A stretch of DNA of 64,000 bases, taken from assembly GCF_032917945.1 (NCBI RefSeq), contig NZ_CP136624.1, positions 3,348,001 through 3,412,000 on the forward strand, read 5' to 3'. The notes under the pieces were generated by a model, which saw only the letters and a program-made list of their open reading frames with translations, was not told the origin of the DNA and made no database searches. The translations under genes were made by a program, and so were the position numbers. This DNA is from Bradyrhizobium sp. sBnM-33 (GTDB taxonomy: Bacteria > Pseudomonadota > Alphaproteobacteria > Rhizobiales > Xanthobacteraceae). Of this stretch, positions 8,051 through 16,652 are shown in pieces (within the stretch, counting starts at the first letter, position 1; each line of letters starts with the position of its first letter).

Positions 8051-10294
8051 TTACCCCACGTCTCCGAACTTGAACTTCGATAGAGGCAGGCTCCGAATTC
8101 GCTGACCGGTCAGAGCAGCGATGGCATTGACCACGGCCGGCGGCACACCGGGCAAGCCGGGCTCGCCGATGCCGCCCATGGGAGCACCACTCTCTACGAT
8201 GCGGACATGAACGCGCGGCATGCGATCAGGTGGAAGAATGGAATAGCCATCGAAGTTGCGCGCCTGGGGCGCACCGTTGGCATATACCACCTCTTCCAAC
8301 AGCGCCGACGAAAGGCCGAGCGCGACGGCGGAATTGACCTGTGCTTCAATTATGGCGGGGTTGACGATGCGGCCGGGATCGATGGCCACCCAGACATCAT
8401 GGACCGTGACTGCGCCGCTCTTGAGCGAAACCTCCGCGATGGTCGCGACCTCGCTGCCGAAGGGCGAAGCCATGGCGACGCCGCGCGCGCGTTTGCTGCC
8501 ATCGCTTGCCGTGAAAGGGCCGCGCTTCCAGCCGCCCGAGAGATCACCAACGACTTCAAGAAGCCGCTTGTGGCGCGGCTTGTCCGCCAGCAGGCGAAGC
8601 CGGAGTTCATAGGGGTCCTGCTGGCCTGCGTCGGCAAGCTCGTCGAAGAAGGTCTCGTAGAAGAAGTCGTTCATGGAGTGGCCGACCGAGCGCCAGAAAC
8701 CGATGACGTTCGGGTCGTCGACCGGAACATGGGCAACCCGGCGATGGGGGATGGCATACGGCTTGTTTGCGATGCCCTCGACCGACGAACGGTCCGCGGT
8801 GTCAGGCTTGCGACCAAACCAGCGGCCGGCCGGCCCTTCGCCGATGGTCTCCGCCTCAAACGCCAACGGCAAGCCCTTCGCATCGAGGCCGCCTCGGAAG
8901 CGCACGAAGCCCATTGGCCGCAGTGCATCCCGCAAAAACTCCTCCTCGCGGCTCCAGACGATCTTGACCGGTCGTCCGACTGCCTTCGACAGGAGAATAG
9001 CTTGAGGGAACGGGTGTGCGTCCGTTCCGTACAGGAAATGGCGGCCGAAGAAGCCACCCAGGATCGGCGAATGAATCTTCACCTTTTCGGGTGGAATGCC
9101 GGCTACCTTCGCAACAGCGGTCTGGAACAACTCGGGCGCCTGATTCGGCGTCCAAAGATCGAGCGTGCCATCCTGGTTCCAGCGGGCGAGCGCCGAGGGT
9201 GGCTCCAATTGGCCATGCGCCAGATAGGGCGCATCGTAGCTGGCGGTGATCACCTGCGCGGCGTTACTAAGAGCCGCCGAAGCATCACCTGCGGTTTCTG
9301 CAGGAATCCCAGGCCCTGGAGTCGCCGCGAGCAGGGCCTTCCGTCCCGCGGAAGAGAAGTCCGCGGGCATCGACCGCTGGTTGCTCGACGTCGGTTCTTT
9401 CCAGGTGACTTGCAGTGTCTCCACCGCACGCCGGGCATGCCACCAGCGCTCGCCAAGCACAGCTACCGCACCAGGCAGACGGTGAATGGAATGCACTCCG
9501 GGCATCGCCGCTACCTCCGCCTCGTTGGCGAAAGCTGCGGGTTCGAGGCCGAGGCGCGGCGCGTGCTGGACCGCTGCCTGCAGCATCCCGTCGATCTTCA
9601 AGTCAATGCCGTAGATCGCTTTGCCTGTGGATTTGTCGCGCACGTCAAGGCGAGCGACCGGTTTGCCAATCCAGCGGAAATCCTTGTCCGCCCGGAGCGT
9701 CACGTTTTCCGGCACCGGCAATCCGGCGGCGTCGCTCGCCAGTGCGCCATATTCGATCGTACGGTTCGAAGCGGCGTGGCGTACGCGTCCGGGTTCGGTC
9801 GAGAGGCTCGCGAGCGGCACACGAAGGCGCGCGGCCGCAGCCTGCAGCAGCATCTGCCGCGCCGAGGCGCCGACACGGCGCATCAACTCGTAGCTCGACC
9901 GCATCGAGCGGCTTCCGCCCGTGAAGCGGTTGCCATTCAAAACCAGATAATCGGCGCCGGGCGGCGCGCATTCCACGGTGAAGCTGGCCGGATCGGCATC
10001 AAGCTCCTCGCCGACGATTTGGGCAAAGCCGGTAGAGATCCCCTGGCCACCCTCGACGAAGGGGCTGCGCAACAATACGCTGCTGTCGGCGCGGATTTCC
10101 AGGAAGGCGGCCACCCGCGGAGCGCCTTGCGCCCCAGCGGCGGCGTTCTGCGCCAGCGCCTTGGTGCGGGGCAGCGTCACGCCAAGCACCATCGCGCCGA
10201 CCGAGGCGCCGAGAAAGTCGCGCCGCGAAAGGTTCACCGGCCGTTGTTCAATCAGATCGCTGGCGGGGCCGAAATCGTGGTTCATGCTGTTCAT
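8051..10294 (-). CDS. Molybdopterin-binding subunit of an IorB-type dehydrogenase (xanthine dehydrogenase family)
   Basis: The 747-residue protein has a Tat signal (NLSRRDFLGASVGAMVLG), so the enzyme is probably exported folded. It carries the split molybdenum-binding domains of the isoquinoline 1-oxidoreductase and aldehyde dehydrogenase beta-subunit type: GGFFGRHFLYGTDAHP, then GFWRSVGHSMNDFFYETF and the catalytic-Glu loop MGGIGEPGLPG near the C-terminus. The partner 2Fe-2S subunit is encoded 10 bases upstream (10305). Such two-subunit enzymes hydroxylate N-heterocycles or oxidise aldehydes and usually hand electrons to a cytochrome c. No cytochrome gene is adjacent. The start has AAAAGGG upstream. 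Confidence 0.88.
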   Translation of the reverse strand: MNSMNHDFGPASDLIEQRPVNLSRRDFLGASVGAMVLGVTLPRTKALAQNAAAGAQGAPRVAAFLEIRADSSVLLRSPFVEGGQGISTGFAQIVGEELDADPASFTVECAPPGADYLVLNGNRFTGGSRSMRSSYELMRRVGASARQMLLQAAAARLRVPLASLSTEPGRVRHAASNRTIEYGALASDAAGLPVPENVTLRADKDFRWIGKPVARLDVRDKSTGKAIYGIDLKIDGMLQAAVQHAPRLGLEPAAFANEAEVAAMPGVHSIHRLPGAVAVLGERWWHARRAVETLQVTWKEPTSSNQRSMPADFSSAGRKALLAATPGPGIPAETAGDASAALSNAAQVITASYDAPYLAHGQLEPPSALARWNQDGTLDLWTPNQAPELFQTAVAKVAGIPPEKVKIHSPILGGFFGRHFLYGTDAHPFPQAILLSKAVGRPVKIVWSREEEFLRDALRPMGFVRFRGGLDAKGLPLAFEAETIGEGPAGRWFGRKPDTADRSSVEGIANKPYAIPHRRVAHVPVDDPNVIGFWRSVGHSMNDFFYETFFDELADAGQQDPYELRLRLLADKPRHKRLLEVVGDLSGGWKRGPFTASDGSKRARGVAMASPFGSEVATIAEVSLKSGAVTVHDVWVAIDPGRIVNPAIIEAQVNSAVALGLSSALLEEVVYANGAPQARNFDGYSILPPDRMPRVHVRIVESGAPMGGIGEPGLPGVPPAVVNAIAALTGQRIRSLPLSKFKFGDVG

Positions 10295-10304
10295 GACGGC
10301 CCTT

Positions 10305-10751
10305 TTAACCCTGTGCGACTTGCCGGACCGCGGCGGCGATGGCGTTGTAGGTGCCGCAGCGGCATAGATTGACCATTGCGGCCGCGATGTCCTGGTCGTT
10401 GGGCTTCGGGTTCTGCTTGATGAGAGCGGTCGCGGCCATCACCTGGCCGGACTGGCAATAGCCGCACTGCGGCACCTGGATGGCTACCCACGCGTCGACC
10501 ACCCGGCGGCCGACCGCATCGTCGGCGATGGCCTCGATCGTGGTGATGGATTGCCCTGCGACGCTGCCGACGGGCGTGACGCACGACCGGGTGGCCTGAC
10601 CATCAATCAGCACGGTGCAGGCGCCGCACTGGGCAATGCCGCAACCATACTTCGTGCCGGTCATGCCGAGTTCATCGCGGATCACCCACAACAGAGGCGT
10701 ATCGGCCTCCATCTTGACCTGATGAGTCTTGCCGTTGATGGTTACTTCCAT
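10305..10751 (-). CDS. (2Fe-2S)-binding subunit, IorA type
   Basis: The 148-residue protein has the two-cluster layout of molybdenum hydroxylase small subunits. A plant-type ferredoxin part has CGCGIAQCGACTV at about residues 40-52. A helical part has QCGYCQSGQVM and LCRCGTY for the second cluster. It transfers electrons out of the Mo site of the subunit encoded by the next gene. The ATG at 10751 is preceded by GAGGAG on the minus strand, so it is preferred over the longer in-frame start at 10811. The absence of a FAD subunit is normal for the Ior type. Confidence 0.92.
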   Translation of the reverse strand: MEVTINGKTHQVKMEADTPLLWVIRDELGMTGTKYGCGIAQCGACTVLIDGQATRSCVTPVGSVAGQSITTIEAIADDAVGRRVVDAWVAIQVPQCGYCQSGQVMAATALIKQNPKPNDQDIAAAMVNLCRCGTYNAIAAAVRQVAQG

Positions 10752-10915
10752 AAAGCTGCTCCTCAGGTTGTCCCGTGAGGTCGCGACGTTGCGGACCTGT
10801 GCGCAGGACAAGACGTGGAATGAGGAACAACGTCTAACTCAAGCTCCAGTCCCGAATTAGATGGCCAGGTCCGCATGAGCTTATGAGTCTATTTGATCAA
10901 TCAGCCGAGCAGCGG

Positions 10916-11806
10916 CTAGCCGTGGCGCAGTGCATCCACCACTAGGCTAAATGCTGCCGACTGTTGTCGGCGGCTCGGGTAAAAAAGATGGTAGCCCGAA
11001 TACGGAAGGCACCATTCCTCAAGCACCCGTTTGAGGCGGCCCTTGGTAATATAGGGTTGTGCCCAACCCTCGGGCACATACGCCAAGCCCATTCCGGCCA
11101 GGGCGGCATTCAATATCTGGGCGGTCGTGTTGTAGGTCAGCTGACCATCGACGCGCACCTTCAGTTCACGGCCGCCCTTCTCAAATTCCCAGGCATACAG
11201 CCCGCCATGGGTGGGCAGACGCAAGTTGATGCAGTTGTGGCCGATCAAATCCTGCGGTCGCTTGGGTGCTTGCCGGCTTCTAAAGTACGATGGAGCGCCG
11301 ACCACAGCCATACGCATATCCGGCGCAATCCGCACGGCGATCATGTCCTTTTCGACCTGCTCACCGCTTCTCACGCCGGCGTCAAGGCCTTGAGCGACGA
11401 TATCTGTCAGCCCATAGTCGATGATGATCTCGACTTTGATGTCGGGATAGTCCGGCAGGAGCTTTGCCAGTTTCGGCAGCAGGATCGCGTCCGCGGCATA
11501 TTCTGTCGCTGTGATCCGGATCGTGCCTGCCGGCTTCTCCCGGAGCTCTCGGATCGCCGCAAGCTCGGACTCTATCTCCTCGAGCCGAGGTGCTGCGGTC
11601 CGAAGCAGGCGTTGGCCAGCTTCGGTCGGCGCGACGCTTCGCGTGGTGCGCGTCAGCAGCCGCACACCCAGACGCGCCTCGAGTTCGCGGATGGTGTAGC
11701 TCAGCGCCGACTGCGACACCCCGAGCTTGGCCGCCGCGCCTGTGAAACTGCGCTCCCGCGCAACCGCCACGAAGGCCAGCAGGTCGTCCAGCTTCCCGCT
11801 CGGCAT
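10916..11806 (-). CDS. LysR-family transcriptional regulator (paralogue 2 of 3)
   Basis: The 296-residue LysR protein has its HTH at residues 5-62 (FTGAAAKLGVSQSALSYTIR) and its effector domain after about residue 90 (AGTIRITATEY, then INLRLPTHGGLYAWEFEKGG). It lies 164 bases upstream of the IorA-type subunit gene on the same strand, the best position for a regulator of that enzyme. It is strikingly similar to the LysR proteins at 7080 and 12216, so the three look like local duplicates that have diverged. Effector is unknown. Confidence 0.9.
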   Translation of the reverse strand: MPSGKLDDLLAFVAVARERSFTGAAAKLGVSQSALSYTIRELEARLGVRLLTRTTRSVAPTEAGQRLLRTAAPRLEEIESELAAIRELREKPAGTIRITATEYAADAILLPKLAKLLPDYPDIKVEIIIDYGLTDIVAQGLDAGVRSGEQVEKDMIAVRIAPDMRMAVVGAPSYFRSRQAPKRPQDLIGHNCINLRLPTHGGLYAWEFEKGGRELKVRVDGQLTYNTTAQILNAALAGMGLAYVPEGWAQPYITKGRLKRVLEEWCLPYSGYHLFYPSRRQQSAAFSLVVDALRHG

Positions 11807-12215
11807 TTATCTAATCCTCATATAAGTCTATGCCGATTATACTGGCTAGTGGCCGCCGATGCGCGCTAAATCAGCGCCATGACCAACCAGGCAGCCCCAA
11901 AGTGATAGCTGCCGTCGCGACAGTCCGGTCAAGGCCCTGACAACGCTGTGGACGGTTCGAATCGAGTGCAGGAGCCTCGGATGCGCGCGGAGCGGAGCCC
12001 CGGCGATGCGCGATGCATTGCAATGATCAGAAGGCGCGACGACAGCCGTTGCAAGACGTAGTGGCCACAAAAATGCTTCCGAAAACGACACGATCTGCCG
12101 GCCGGCAGCCTGGGGCGCCTTCTCGAGATGCCATTTGCGTTGCTGTGCTGCGCACAATTCCAATTAGGTCGGCATGTCGCAAACACCGACGACCGTCTTC
12201 TCGGACGAGGCGCGC
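11807..12215. other. Intergenic between two LysR genes, no gene recognised
   Basis: Minus-strand frames of 85 and 105 codons overlap here, but they lack family resemblance and good starts. AT-rich sequence next to the LysR start (11807-11840, containing tatctaatcc) probably holds its promoter. Confidence 0.4.
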
Positions 12216-13112
12216 CTATCTTCGATATCGAAGCGCATCAACTAGCAAGGAAAATGCCGGAGATGGTTGCCGGCGGCTCGGATAGTACAGGTGATATCCC
12301 GAAAAGGGCGGACACCAATCGGACAGGACTCTGACAAGCCGTCCGCTCGAAAGGTACGGCTCCACGTGACCTTCCGTCAGATAAACTAGGCCAAAGCCTT
12401 GCAGGGCCCCGTCAAGCAGCGCGCCGGCGCCGTTGAAGACGAGTTGCCCTTCCACGCGAACGTTCAGTTCGCGTCCGTTCTTTTCGAATTCCCAAGCGTA
12501 CAAGCTGCCGCCGTGCGTGGGAAGCCGAAGATTGATGCAATTGTGCCCTGTAAGTTCTTGAGGGGTGCGCGGCTTCTTCCGGTCCGCGAAGTACGAGGGC
12601 GAGCCCACCACGGCCATTCTGAGATCCGGACCCACCCGCATTGCGATCATGTCCTTGGCCACCAACTCGCCTGGCCGAATACCCGCATCATACTGGGCTG
12701 CGACAATGTTGGTCAGGCCGTAGTCGATGAATATCTCTACCTTGATGTCGGGATGGTTAGGAAGAATCCTAGCCAGGGCTGGCATCAGTATCGTGTGAAC
12801 AGCGTATTCGGTCGCGGTTACTCGGATCGCACCCGCCGGCTTCTCACGTAGTTCACTCAGGGCCGCCAGTTCGCCATCCATTTCCTCGAATTTGGGGCCG
12901 ATCTTCCGAACCAGCCGCTCGCCGGCCTGTGTCGGCATCACGCTGCGCGTGGTGCGATTGAGCAGCCTGATACCGACCCTTTCCTCGAGCGCACGGATGA
13001 TGTGGCTGACGGCGGATTGCGACATGCCGAGCTTGGCGGCCGCGCGCGTGAAGCTGCGCTCCCTGGCCACCGCAAGGAAAACAAGCAGGTCGCTTGCATT
13101 GTCCCGGTCCAT
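12216..13112 (-). CDS. LysR-family transcriptional regulator (paralogue 3 of 3)
   Basis: The 298-residue LysR protein has its HTH at residues 5-64 (FTRAAAKLGMSQSAVSHIIR) and an effector domain with AGAIRVTATEYAVHTILMP and INLRLPTHGGSLYAWEFEK. It is a paralogue of the regulators at 7080 and 10916. It is divergent from the carboxymuconolactone decarboxylase-like gene at 13226 across a 113-base AT-rich gap, the classical LysR arrangement, so it probably controls that gene row. Effector is unknown. Confidence 0.9.
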   Translation of the reverse strand: MDRDNASDLLVFLAVARERSFTRAAAKLGMSQSAVSHIIRALEERVGIRLLNRTTRSVMPTQAGERLVRKIGPKFEEMDGELAALSELREKPAGAIRVTATEYAVHTILMPALARILPNHPDIKVEIFIDYGLTNIVAAQYDAGIRPGELVAKDMIAMRVGPDLRMAVVGSPSYFADRKKPRTPQELTGHNCINLRLPTHGGSLYAWEFEKNGRELNVRVEGQLVFNGAGALLDGALQGFGLVYLTEGHVEPYLSSGRLVRVLSDWCPPFSGYHLYYPSRRQPSPAFSLLVDALRYRR

Positions 13113-13225
13113 TGATGAGCCTAACTAATAATTGCATCCAATTTTTATCATCTAATCGTTGTGTTCGGGAAGTCATAGGTTGGTCGGACCGAGGGGCGGA
13201 CGCCTGAAGGACTGAGGAGGACTGG

Positions 13226-14008
13226 ATGAAACGGTTTTCAACGATCATGGCGTGCTTGTGCCTCGTTGCCTCAACGGGGGTCGCGGCGCAGCCGGCAGCA
13301 ACGAAAGGAACCGGGGCGCAGATGGTGGAAGACCTTCGGGCGGTCGCGCCCGCGCTCGAATCGTATGGCCAGCGCGTCGTCACTGGCGACCTCTGGAAGC
13401 GGCCGGGTTTGTCGCCGCGGGACCGCAGTATCGTCACGGCCGCTGCATTGATCGCGCGCAACCAGACAGTAGAGCTCCCACATTATCTCGGGCTTGCGCT
13501 CGACAGCGGGGTAAAACCGTCGGAGCTCTCAGAGCTCATCACCCATCTTGCGTTCTACACCGGCTGGGCTAACGCCGTATCGGCGGTCCAAATTGCCAGG
13601 GAAGTCTTCAAGGCCCGCAACATCGGAGCGGATCAACTTCCGGCCGCGTCGGCGCCGCAACTGCCGCTCGACGAGGCCGCCGAAGCGCAGCGCGCAACCC
13701 GGGTTGGTCAACAGTTCGGCGATGTCGCCCCCGGGCTCGTTCAGTATACGACCGACGTCTTGTTTCGCGATTTGTGGCTCCGGCCCGGTCTGGCACCACG
13801 CGACCGCAGCCTCGTGACCGTGAGCGCTCTCGTCGCGACCGGCCAGGTGGCACAGGTCACCTATCACCTCAACCGGGCGATGGACAACGGCTTGACGCGG
13901 GAGCAGGCCGGCGAGGTCGTGACTCAGCTCGCCTTCTACTCCGGCTGGCCCAACGCTTTCTCCGCGCTGCCCGTTTTCAAAGAGGTGATGGAGAAGCGAC
14001 CGCGATGA
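13226..14008 (+). CDS. Exported protein with two carboxymuconolactone decarboxylase (CMD) domains
   Basis: The 260-residue protein has a signal peptide (MKRFSTIMACLCLVASTGVAAQ). Two tandem CMD-like repeats follow at about residues 40-130 and 165-255. Each has the pattern RPGLSPRDRSIVTAAALI / RPGLAPRDRSLVTVSALV, then HLAFYTGWANAVSA / QLAFYSGWPNAFSA. There is no CxxC, so an AhpD-type peroxidase activity is unlikely. Exported two-CMD proteins commonly sit beside cupin and cyclophilin-like genes, as here, but their reaction is not established. The start has GAGGAG upstream. The 3' end overlaps the next (broken) cupin gene by ATGA. Confidence 0.82.
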   Translation: MKRFSTIMACLCLVASTGVAAQPAATKGTGAQMVEDLRAVAPALESYGQRVVTGDLWKRPGLSPRDRSIVTAAALIARNQTVELPHYLGLALDSGVKPSELSELITHLAFYTGWANAVSAVQIAREVFKARNIGADQLPAASAPQLPLDEAAEAQRATRVGQQFGDVAPGLVQYTTDVLFRDLWLRPGLAPRDRSLVTVSALVATGQVAQVTYHLNRAMDNGLTREQAGEVVTQLAFYSGWPNAFSALPVFKEVMEKRPR

Positions 14009-14515
14009 AGATCGTGAACCGGATATCGCGCAGGCGCGCGCTCGTCGACGTTAGTGTCGCGCTTGCTTCACTCGCAGGAATTCAGGCCGCCGCCGGTCAA
14101 ACTTCGCACCTAGGGAGCAGCACGATGGAGATCAAGCGAAGTGGTTCACAGCCCTCCCGCAAAGGACCGGCGGAATGGTTCACCGGTTCGCGTCGATCCC
14201 CTATTTCAGCCGCCTGAGCCCGCTCGCGTCAGCGGCGCACATGTCACCTTCGAGCCCGGCGCCCGGACGGCGTGGCACACCCATCCGCTCGGGCAAACCC
14301 TGCTGATTACCTCCGGTCTGGGCTGGGTACAGCGCGAGGGCGGACTGATCGAGGAAGTTCGACCGGGCGATATCGTTTGGTTTCCGCCGGGCTTAAAGCA
14401 TTGGCACGGGGCCACACCTACGACCGGGATGACGCACATCGCGATCCAGGAAGCCATCGGCGGAAAGAACGTCGACTGGATGGAAAAGGTCAGCGACGAG
14501 CAATACCGCAAATAG
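14005..14515 (+). pseudogene. Cupin-domain protein, frameshifted
   Basis: The first frame, from the ATG at 14005 overlapping the upstream stop, encodes a Tat-like leader (SRRRALVDVSVALASLAG) and [20 protein letters not shown]. It then runs into a stop at 14216-14218. From about 14180 the true continuation is one frame over: [17 protein letters not shown], a single cupin barrel with [16 protein letters not shown] and KHWHGATP, ending at 14515. The context accggttcgc suggests loss of a 5-base unit from an ancestral duplicated ggttc. The cupin core with its His ligands is intact and could be made from the GTG at 14141, without the leader, but no Shine-Dalgarno supports this. A sequencing error is the alternative. 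Confidence 0.75.
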
Positions 14516-14618
14516 TTTTGAGACGCCGAATGAAAAGCTTTGGGAGGCCTCGGTTTGAGGCGGCCGTTGGATCAGGCAGCGGAAGAGCGGTAGGCCGGAT
14601 GCTGCGCAAGGCGAGACG

Positions 14619-14764
14619 ATGAAAATCCGCCTAAAGTGAACGGCAAGTCGCTTGAGGCCACGCTGAGACAGCACGAGACCGTCAGCGATTTCCTCTCGTT
14701 GTTGTCGCTGATGTTCACGCTTCGCGACCCGTCCCCCTTTCTGCTTGGCGCAAAGCCCAAGTGA
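14619..14764 (+). pseudogene. Cyclophilin-like fold protein, broken and truncated
   Basis: From the ATG at 14619 the reading is MKIRLK, then stop. One base over, the frame continues VNGKSLEATLRQHETVSDFL and SLLSLMFTLRD before a stop at 14762-14764. This matches the N-terminal half of the cyclophilin-like family seen intact at 6377. The usual second half (the YYRDG...LGRI part) is absent. A single-base loss near 14635 and a 3' truncation would explain it. It follows the CMD and cupin genes, a common neighbourhood for this family. Confidence 0.65.
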
Positions 14765-14810
14765 GGCGAGTTCTGAAGTGCGGCCTGTTTCAACTGCGGA
14801 GATGACGCCA

Positions 14811-15575
14811 ATGTCGAACGAGAACGGCAAATTCGCGGGGAAAGTCGCCTTTGTGACTGGGGCAGGAGCCGGCATCGGTCGCGCTACAGCAATGGCATTC
14901 GCGTGCGAGGGCGCCGCCGTCGCTGTCGTCGATCGATCGGACGCGCACGCCCAGGAAACTGCCCGCTTGATCGAGGAGGCAGGCGGCAGGGCCATCGCCA
15001 TCGCCCGCGACGTCTTGCGTGGGCAGGACGTAAAGGCAGCGCTGGACAAGACCATCGACGCGTTCGGCCGGCTGGACTACGCCTTCAACAACGCCGGCAT
15101 CGAACAGCCCGTCATGCCGTTGGCCGAAATCACGGAAGAACAGTGGGACCGGATCCTCGAAGTCGACCTGCGCGGTGTATTCCTGTGCATGAAATACCAG
15201 ATCCCCTTGATGATGAAGCAGGGGGGCGGTTCGATCGTCAACACTTCCTCGGGTGCGGGGGTCAAGGGCTTTGGCCAGGCGGCGTACTGCGCGGCCAAAT
15301 TCGGTGTGGTCGGCCTTTCGAAGGCGGCGGCGCTAGATTACGCCGGGTCGAACATTCGCGTCAATGTCGTTTGCCCCGGCATCATCGAGACTCCGATGAT
15401 GGATCGCTTCAGCGGTGGTACGCCTGAGGGACGAGCAAGAGTGATCGCACAGGAACCTGTCGGAAGGATGGGCAAGCCCGAGGAAATCGCCGCAACTGTC
15501 GTCTGGCTGTCCTCGGAGGCGGCCGCCTTCGTCGTAGGGCACGCGATGATCGTCGATGGCGGGCAGACGGCTTGA
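14811..15575 (+). CDS. Short-chain dehydrogenase/reductase (classical SDR)
   Basis: The 254-residue classical SDR has a cofactor motif TGAGAGIG near residue 16, then NNAG, a catalytic Ser in NTSSGAG and Tyr-x-x-x-Lys in YCAAK. It ends with VVGHAMIVDGGQTA. An acidic Asp at the end of beta-2 (VVDRSD) suggests a preference for NAD. The substrate is unknown. The start at 14811 has GGAG nine bases upstream; the longer open frame from 14745 overlaps the cyclophilin remnant. It is the first intact gene after two broken ones in the row that begins with the CMD gene. Confidence 0.88.
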   Translation: MSNENGKFAGKVAFVTGAGAGIGRATAMAFACEGAAVAVVDRSDAHAQETARLIEEAGGRAIAIARDVLRGQDVKAALDKTIDAFGRLDYAFNNAGIEQPVMPLAEITEEQWDRILEVDLRGVFLCMKYQIPLMMKQGGGSIVNTSSGAGVKGFGQAAYCAAKFGVVGLSKAAALDYAGSNIRVNVVCPGIIETPMMDRFSGGTPEGRARVIAQEPVGRMGKPEEIAATVVWLSSEAAAFVVGHAMIVDGGQTA

Positions 15576-15585
15576 AGGGATTTGC

Positions 15586-16299
15586 ATGAAACCGCATGTC
15601 ATCTGCCTGATGGCCGCGAGCGTCGATGGCCGAACGCTTCCCAGCCGCTGGCGGCCCACGGGAACAGTCGGGAAACTTTTCGAGCGCGTGCATGACGATC
15701 TTGCCGGCGACGCCTGGCTGGTCGGCCGCGTCACCGGTCAGGAGTTCGCCAAGGGCAAGCCCTACGCGGCGTCGGCGAGCGAGCGATTTCCCCGTGAGCC
15801 CTGGTTCGCTCGGCGCGACGCAAACGCGTACGGCGTGGCGCTGGACGGTCAGGGCAAGATCTGCTGGGGCCGTTCGGACATCGGCGGCGATCCGATCGTG
15901 GTCGTGCTTTGCGAGACGGTCGCGGACTCGCATTTGGCGGGCCTGCGCAGCGAGGGCATATCCTACATTTTCGCGGGAAAGTCGGAGCTCGACCTCCTCC
16001 TCACGCTGGATGTCCTCAATCGCGAACTCGGTGTGAAGCGCCTCCTCCTGGAAGGAGGGGGCGGCACCAATGGCGCGTTTCTGCGAGCGGGACTTGTCGA
16101 TGAACTCCACCTCATCCTTTGTCCGGTGGTCGACGGCGCCAAGGGGGCACCGAGCGTCTTCGATTCCACGGAAGCCGAAGCCGACCAGCGCGCACCGGTC
16201 ACCGGGATGGTGCTGGAGGGCAGCCAAGCCCTCGAAGGCGGTGCGATGCTGCTGCGGTACCGGATCGAAAACGCGAGCCCGCGGGCGGACGCTCGGTAA
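15586..16299 (+). CDS. RibD C-terminal-domain (dihydrofolate reductase-like) reductase
   Basis: The 237-residue protein has the RibD-C/DHFR-like fold: an N-terminal strand ICLMAASVDGRTLPSRW, then AWLVGRVTGQEF, and the NADPH-binding LLLEGGGGTNGAFLRAGLVDEL motif near residues 155-177. A deaminase domain is absent, so it is not a complete RibD. Stand-alone members reduce diverse small molecules, and annotation as a riboflavin enzyme would be unsafe. It starts 10 bases after the SDR stop with AAGGGA upstream, so the two are probably co-transcribed. Confidence 0.82.
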   Translation: MKPHVICLMAASVDGRTLPSRWRPTGTVGKLFERVHDDLAGDAWLVGRVTGQEFAKGKPYAASASERFPREPWFARRDANAYGVALDGQGKICWGRSDIGGDPIVVVLCETVADSHLAGLRSEGISYIFAGKSELDLLLTLDVLNRELGVKRLLLEGGGGTNGAFLRAGLVDELHLILCPVVDGAKGAPSVFDSTEAEADQRAPVTGMVLEGSQALEGGAMLLRYRIENASPRADAR

Positions 16300-16652
16300 A
16301 CTCACCCGCCGTCACTACGGATTATCTGCAGAGGGATCAAAAGCGAACGGCGGCCTCAGGAGGTAGTTAGTCGGTTTCATTGCCAGAAGCATGGGACCAC
16401 CGGTCACCCCAATACCGACCGCTAGAGCTTCGTGCGCAAGATAAGCCCAGCTCTTCAGCTGCAGTGGCGAATAAGACATTTCTGGAGCCGCGCTGGCTAA
16501 GGGAGGTTGCTGCGGCGAGTGAGTAGTTTGATGGTGTAGTTATGGATATGGAGCTGGACGCGGTAACCGCGAATTTGATCTCCTCGATCCAGCGCTCGCC
16601 GGACGGCACCTTCTCGATCGAGCTCGCCAGCGCGCAAGACGATCACGAGCGT
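16300..16652. other. Intergenic between convergent genes, no gene recognised
   Basis: Small overlapping frames on both strands (about 80 codons) have no family resemblance. No convincing hairpin terminator was found either. Confidence 0.4.

Noticed and set aside
8207..10372. 721-codon + strand open frame
   Set aside because: Antisense shadow of the molybdopterin subunit gene, which has clear motifs, a Tat signal and a coupled Fe-S gene. The shadow translation has no family resemblance.
15586..16299. RibD riboflavin biosynthesis enzyme
   Set aside because: Only the C-terminal reductase domain is present, with no deaminase domain or other rib genes.
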